A stretch of DNA of 64,000 bases. It comes from Rhodobacter calidifons (GTDB taxonomy: Bacteria > Pseudomonadota > Alphaproteobacteria > Rhodobacterales > Rhodobacteraceae). Under the pieces are notes generated by a model. It made no database searches and had not been told where the DNA came from. It saw nothing but the letters and a program-made list of their open reading frames with translations. Both the position numbers and the translations under genes were made by a program. Shown here piece after piece: positions 62,100-64,000 of this stretch (positions are counted from its first letter, which is position 1; each line of letters starts with the position of its first letter). The stretch is taken from the NCBI RefSeq assembly GCF_011174775.1, contig NZ_JAANHS010000005.1, positions 62,001 through 126,000 of the forward strand, read 5' to 3'.

Positions 62100-62665
62100 T
62101 GGCCTCCCTCAACCGGGTCGTCATGCAAAGGGAAAGCCGGGACTGGATCACCAGTCTTGGCCCCGAGAAGCTGGATGTGCTGGAACTGTCGGGAAAATGG
62201 GGGCAGGGCTTTCCGTTCCGCAGCTACCTTGCGCTGAACCGCTGGAAATTCGACCCCTGCAAGGGCCCGATGCTGGATGACCGCGGCAAGGTCGTCCGCT
62301 TCGATCTCATCCTGGCCAACCAGGTGTGGGAGCATCTGGACCGCCCCTATGCCGCCACCCGCAACATCTACCGGATGCTGCGTCCGGGCGGCTGGTTCTG
62401 GGTCGCGGTGCCGTTCCTTGCGCCCTTCCACGGCGCGCCGGTGGACTGCTCGCGCTGGACTGCGCGGGGTCTGAAGAACCTGCTGGTCGAGGCCGGCTTC
62501 GACCCCGACCGCGTGCAAGGCCACCAGTGGGGCAACCGCCATGTCGCGGCGCGCAACCTCGAGCTGCCCTGGCCGCCCGAATTGCGCGAGGACGACGACC
62601 TGAGCAACGACCCGGACTTTCCGGTCGTCGCCTGGGCCATGGCGCAGAAGGATGGCTCTCAGTAG
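62099..62665 (+). CDS. Class I SAM-dependent methyltransferase-like protein
   Basis: The 188-aa protein resembles Methyltransf_11 proteins: LDVLELSGKWGQ replaces the usual glycine-rich motif I, FDLILANQVWEHLDRP is motif II/IV, and RMLRPGGWFWVAVPFLA is the post-II motif. The weak motif I and short length make SAM binding uncertain. It starts in the lpdA stop codon (TGATG, 1-base overlap), so it depends on lpdA translation. Its end overlaps the convergent HExxH gene by 7 bases. The substrate is unknown. Confidence 0.78.
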   Translation: MASLNRVVMQRESRDWITSLGPEKLDVLELSGKWGQGFPFRSYLALNRWKFDPCKGPMLDDRGKVVRFDLILANQVWEHLDRPYAATRNIYRMLRPGGWFWVAVPFLAPFHGAPVDCSRWTARGLKNLLVEAGFDPDRVQGHQWGNRHVAARNLELPWPPELREDDDLSNDPDFPVVAWAMAQKDGSQ

Positions 62666-63135
62666 TCGGTTGCCGCGCCGCAACGCCCCAACTGCTCGCC
62701 CAGCATCCGTGTGAACAGGGCATCCCGCGACAGTCCGGCAGCTTGAAGGAAGTCGGCCTGCACCCTGTAGGCTTCGGCCTCCAGCGCCGCCGGACAGCGC
62801 GCCGCCCGGTCCGCACCTTCGGCGAACTGTGCGGCATGGACCATCTCGTGCAGCAGGAAGCTCTGCCCATAGGCCGTGGTCAGGTCGAGGTCCGGGGCCA
62901 GCTCGATCCGGCCGCTGTCGGGGAAATAGGCCCCCGCCTGCGACCGCAGCCCCGGCTGGTCCTCCAGCAGCGCAAAGCCGATCTCGGGGCAGGCGACGGG
63001 CGCATGATCGGTGGTCCTGACCAGGGCAAGGTTGAGCTCGGCCACCAGCGGGCACAGGTCCCCGGCCTGCGCCGGGAGGGCACCGACAAACGCGGCAAGG
63101 GGCAGGGCGGCGCACAGGGCTTTCATGAAACCCAT
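62659..63135 (-). CDS. Secreted HExxH-motif protein, putative metallopeptidase
   Basis: The 158-aa protein has a signal peptide (MKALCAALPLAAFVGALPAQA) and a zincin-type HEMVH motif in SFLLHEMVHAAQFAEG (about residues 92-107). A third ligand may be the Glu in LEAEAYRVQADFL downstream, a gluzincin-like spacing. It also has four Cys in the mature part that could form disulfides. It is probably a small periplasmic metalloprotein of unknown function. The start may be ATG 63135 or 63126; neither has a clear ribosome binding site. Confidence 0.68.
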   Translation of the reverse strand: MGFMKALCAALPLAAFVGALPAQAGDLCPLVAELNLALVRTTDHAPVACPEIGFALLEDQPGLRSQAGAYFPDSGRIELAPDLDLTTAYGQSFLLHEMVHAAQFAEGADRAARCPAALEAEAYRVQADFLQAAGLSRDALFTRMLGEQLGRCGAATDY

Positions 63136-63343
63136 GCTGAACTGTCACGGAAAATTTGCAAGAGCGTCATGCACCTGTGACTGAAAGAGAAATCGCCCTC
63201 TGCTCCTTCGCGAATCGGAAGACGAGAGAGGTTAAGAAATCCTGAACGCCCGCAGCCAAGCCCTTGAAAACAAACGCCCCGCAAAACGCGCCACGCGCGG
63301 CGCCCCTCTGGCATCCCGCCGCCCTTCCCGCTACCACTGCCCC

Positions 63344-64000
63344 ATGCGCCCGCTTCCCCCCATGCTGCTCGTCCTCCTCCTCTGGGCCGCCGGCCTCGGC
63401 GCGGCCGCCCAGTTCGGCAAGATCTCGATCCTGTACGATTCCCTCCGGGCGACCTATGGCGGGAACGGCGAGGTCGCCCTCGGCCTCGTCGTCTCCATCG
63501 TCGGCATGGTCGGCCTGATCTTCGGCACGACCGCCGGCCTCCTCGTCGCCCGCATCGGCCCCCGCCGCGCCATCGTGGTGGCCCTGGCCGCCGGGGCGGC
63601 GATGTCGGCGCTCCAGTCGCTGATGCCCGCCTACCCGCTGATGCTGGCCAGCCGGATCATCGAGGGCGCAAGCCACCTGGCCATCGTGGTTGTCGGCCCC
63701 ACGATGATCGCCGCACTGGCGCCCGAACCGCGCAGGCCGCTGGCGATGACGCTGTGGTCCTCGTTCTTCGGCGTGACCTACACGATCCTGGCGCTGATCG
63801 GACCCCATGGCGGCCCGACCGCGCTGTTCCTGGGTCATGCCGCCTACATGGCCGCATTGGCCGCCGTCCTGGCGCTGACCCTGCCGCCCGATCCGCAAGG
63901 GCAGGCGCTGCCCCTCGGCAACCTTGCGCGCCAGCACGCCGACATCTACGCCTCACCACGCCTGGCCGCGCCGGCCATGGGGTTCTGCGGCTATACCTTC
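63344..64000 (+). CDS. MFS transporter, N-terminal part (runs off the window)
   Basis: The frame starts at ATG 63344 (MRPLPPMLLVLLLWAAGLGA) and stays open to the last base, giving 219 residues of a major facilitator protein. Six hydrophobic segments are visible (about 7-24, 45-68, 74-95, 98-122, 136-154 and 160-180), with ARIGPRRAIVVAL between the second and third as motif A. Many CTC/GTC codons near the start differ slightly from neighbouring genes. The substrate cannot be inferred. No clear ribosome binding site is visible, so a later Met (residue 7) could be the start. Confidence 0.78.
   Translation, partial: MRPLPPMLLVLLLWAAGLGAAAQFGKISILYDSLRATYGGNGEVALGLVVSIVGMVGLIFGTTAGLLVARIGPRRAIVVALAAGAAMSALQSLMPAYPLMLASRIIEGASHLAIVVVGPTMIAALAPEPRRPLAMTLWSSFFGVTYTILALIGPHGGPTALFLGHAAYMAALAAVLALTLPPDPQGQALPLGNLARQHADIYASPRLAAPAMGFCGYTF

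Noticed and set aside
1-64000. CRISPR arrays, insertion sequences, toxin-antitoxin pairs, rRNA genes
   Set aside because: No regularly spaced repeats, transposase motifs, paired small toxin genes or rRNA sequence were seen in the window.

Overview
The window is GC-rich, densely packed alphaproteobacterial chromosome, almost certainly from the Rhodobacteraceae/Paracoccaceae (Rhodobacter-like). The reasons are: a Shemin-pathway hemA with an FnrL-type box in front of it; a PIMT - tolC - PopZ-like gene order; a small DUF6280-type protein; rodZ-ispG; amiC-mrcA-prfB; and an M23 peptidase overlapping a bactofilin. I see no insertion sequence, prophage, rRNA or CRISPR array. The only RNA genes are two identical tRNA-Asp genes.

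Layout. 1-6.2 kb: 3' part of a phosphomannomutase, a 60-aa coiled-coil protein, a membrane protein, PIMT, TolC, a PopZ-like polar scaffold candidate and a DUF6280-type protein. 6.2-13.3 kb: ygfZ, an MsbA-type exporter, a class V aminotransferase, a decaying DenD-type dehydrogenase (two compensating frameshifts and a lost catalytic Tyr), a DUF305 protein, a PuuD-like amidotransferase and a HemG-like flavodoxin. 13.2-19.6 kb: a minus-strand operon (44-aa membrane peptide, 522-aa secreted protein, xerD, CorC/HlyC family protein), divergent from aroK-aroB, then a lipoprotein. 19.7-25.0 kb: the most unusual part, a YcaO-heme peroxidase operon next to an orphan 126-aa protein and a SARP-like BTAD/TPR regulator. 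25.4-33.4 kb: a six-gene Dpp-type ABC importer operon with a CocE hydrolase and a phosphodiesterase. 33.7-37.5 kb: pirin, two tRNA-Asp, small proteins, a GNAT and a frameshifted M20 peptidase. 37.7-50.4 kb: hemA, rodZ, ispG, a DsbA-like protein, amiC, mrcA, prfB, a DUF2189 protein, an MFS exporter and bactofilin. 50.4-64 kb: M23 peptidase, DUF455 protein, bcp, a very large AsmA/YhdP-like protein, queA, GNAT, MFS, DUF924, lpdA, methyltransferase, a secreted HExxH protein and a truncated MFS gene.

How the genes work together. Several blocks serve the cell envelope and division: PopZ-like, RodZ, AmiC, PBP1A, bactofilin, M23, YhdP-like and XerD. Others serve core metabolism: shikimate, heme, isoprenoid, queuosine and 2-oxoacid dehydrogenase E3. 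The accessory content worth attention is the YcaO-peroxidase locus, the importer operon, and a set of perfect AT-rich hairpins placed in tandem inside two operon junctions (26240-26281 and 52735-52780). Two genes carry reading-frame breaks, which may be real decay or base-calling errors; read data would settle this.
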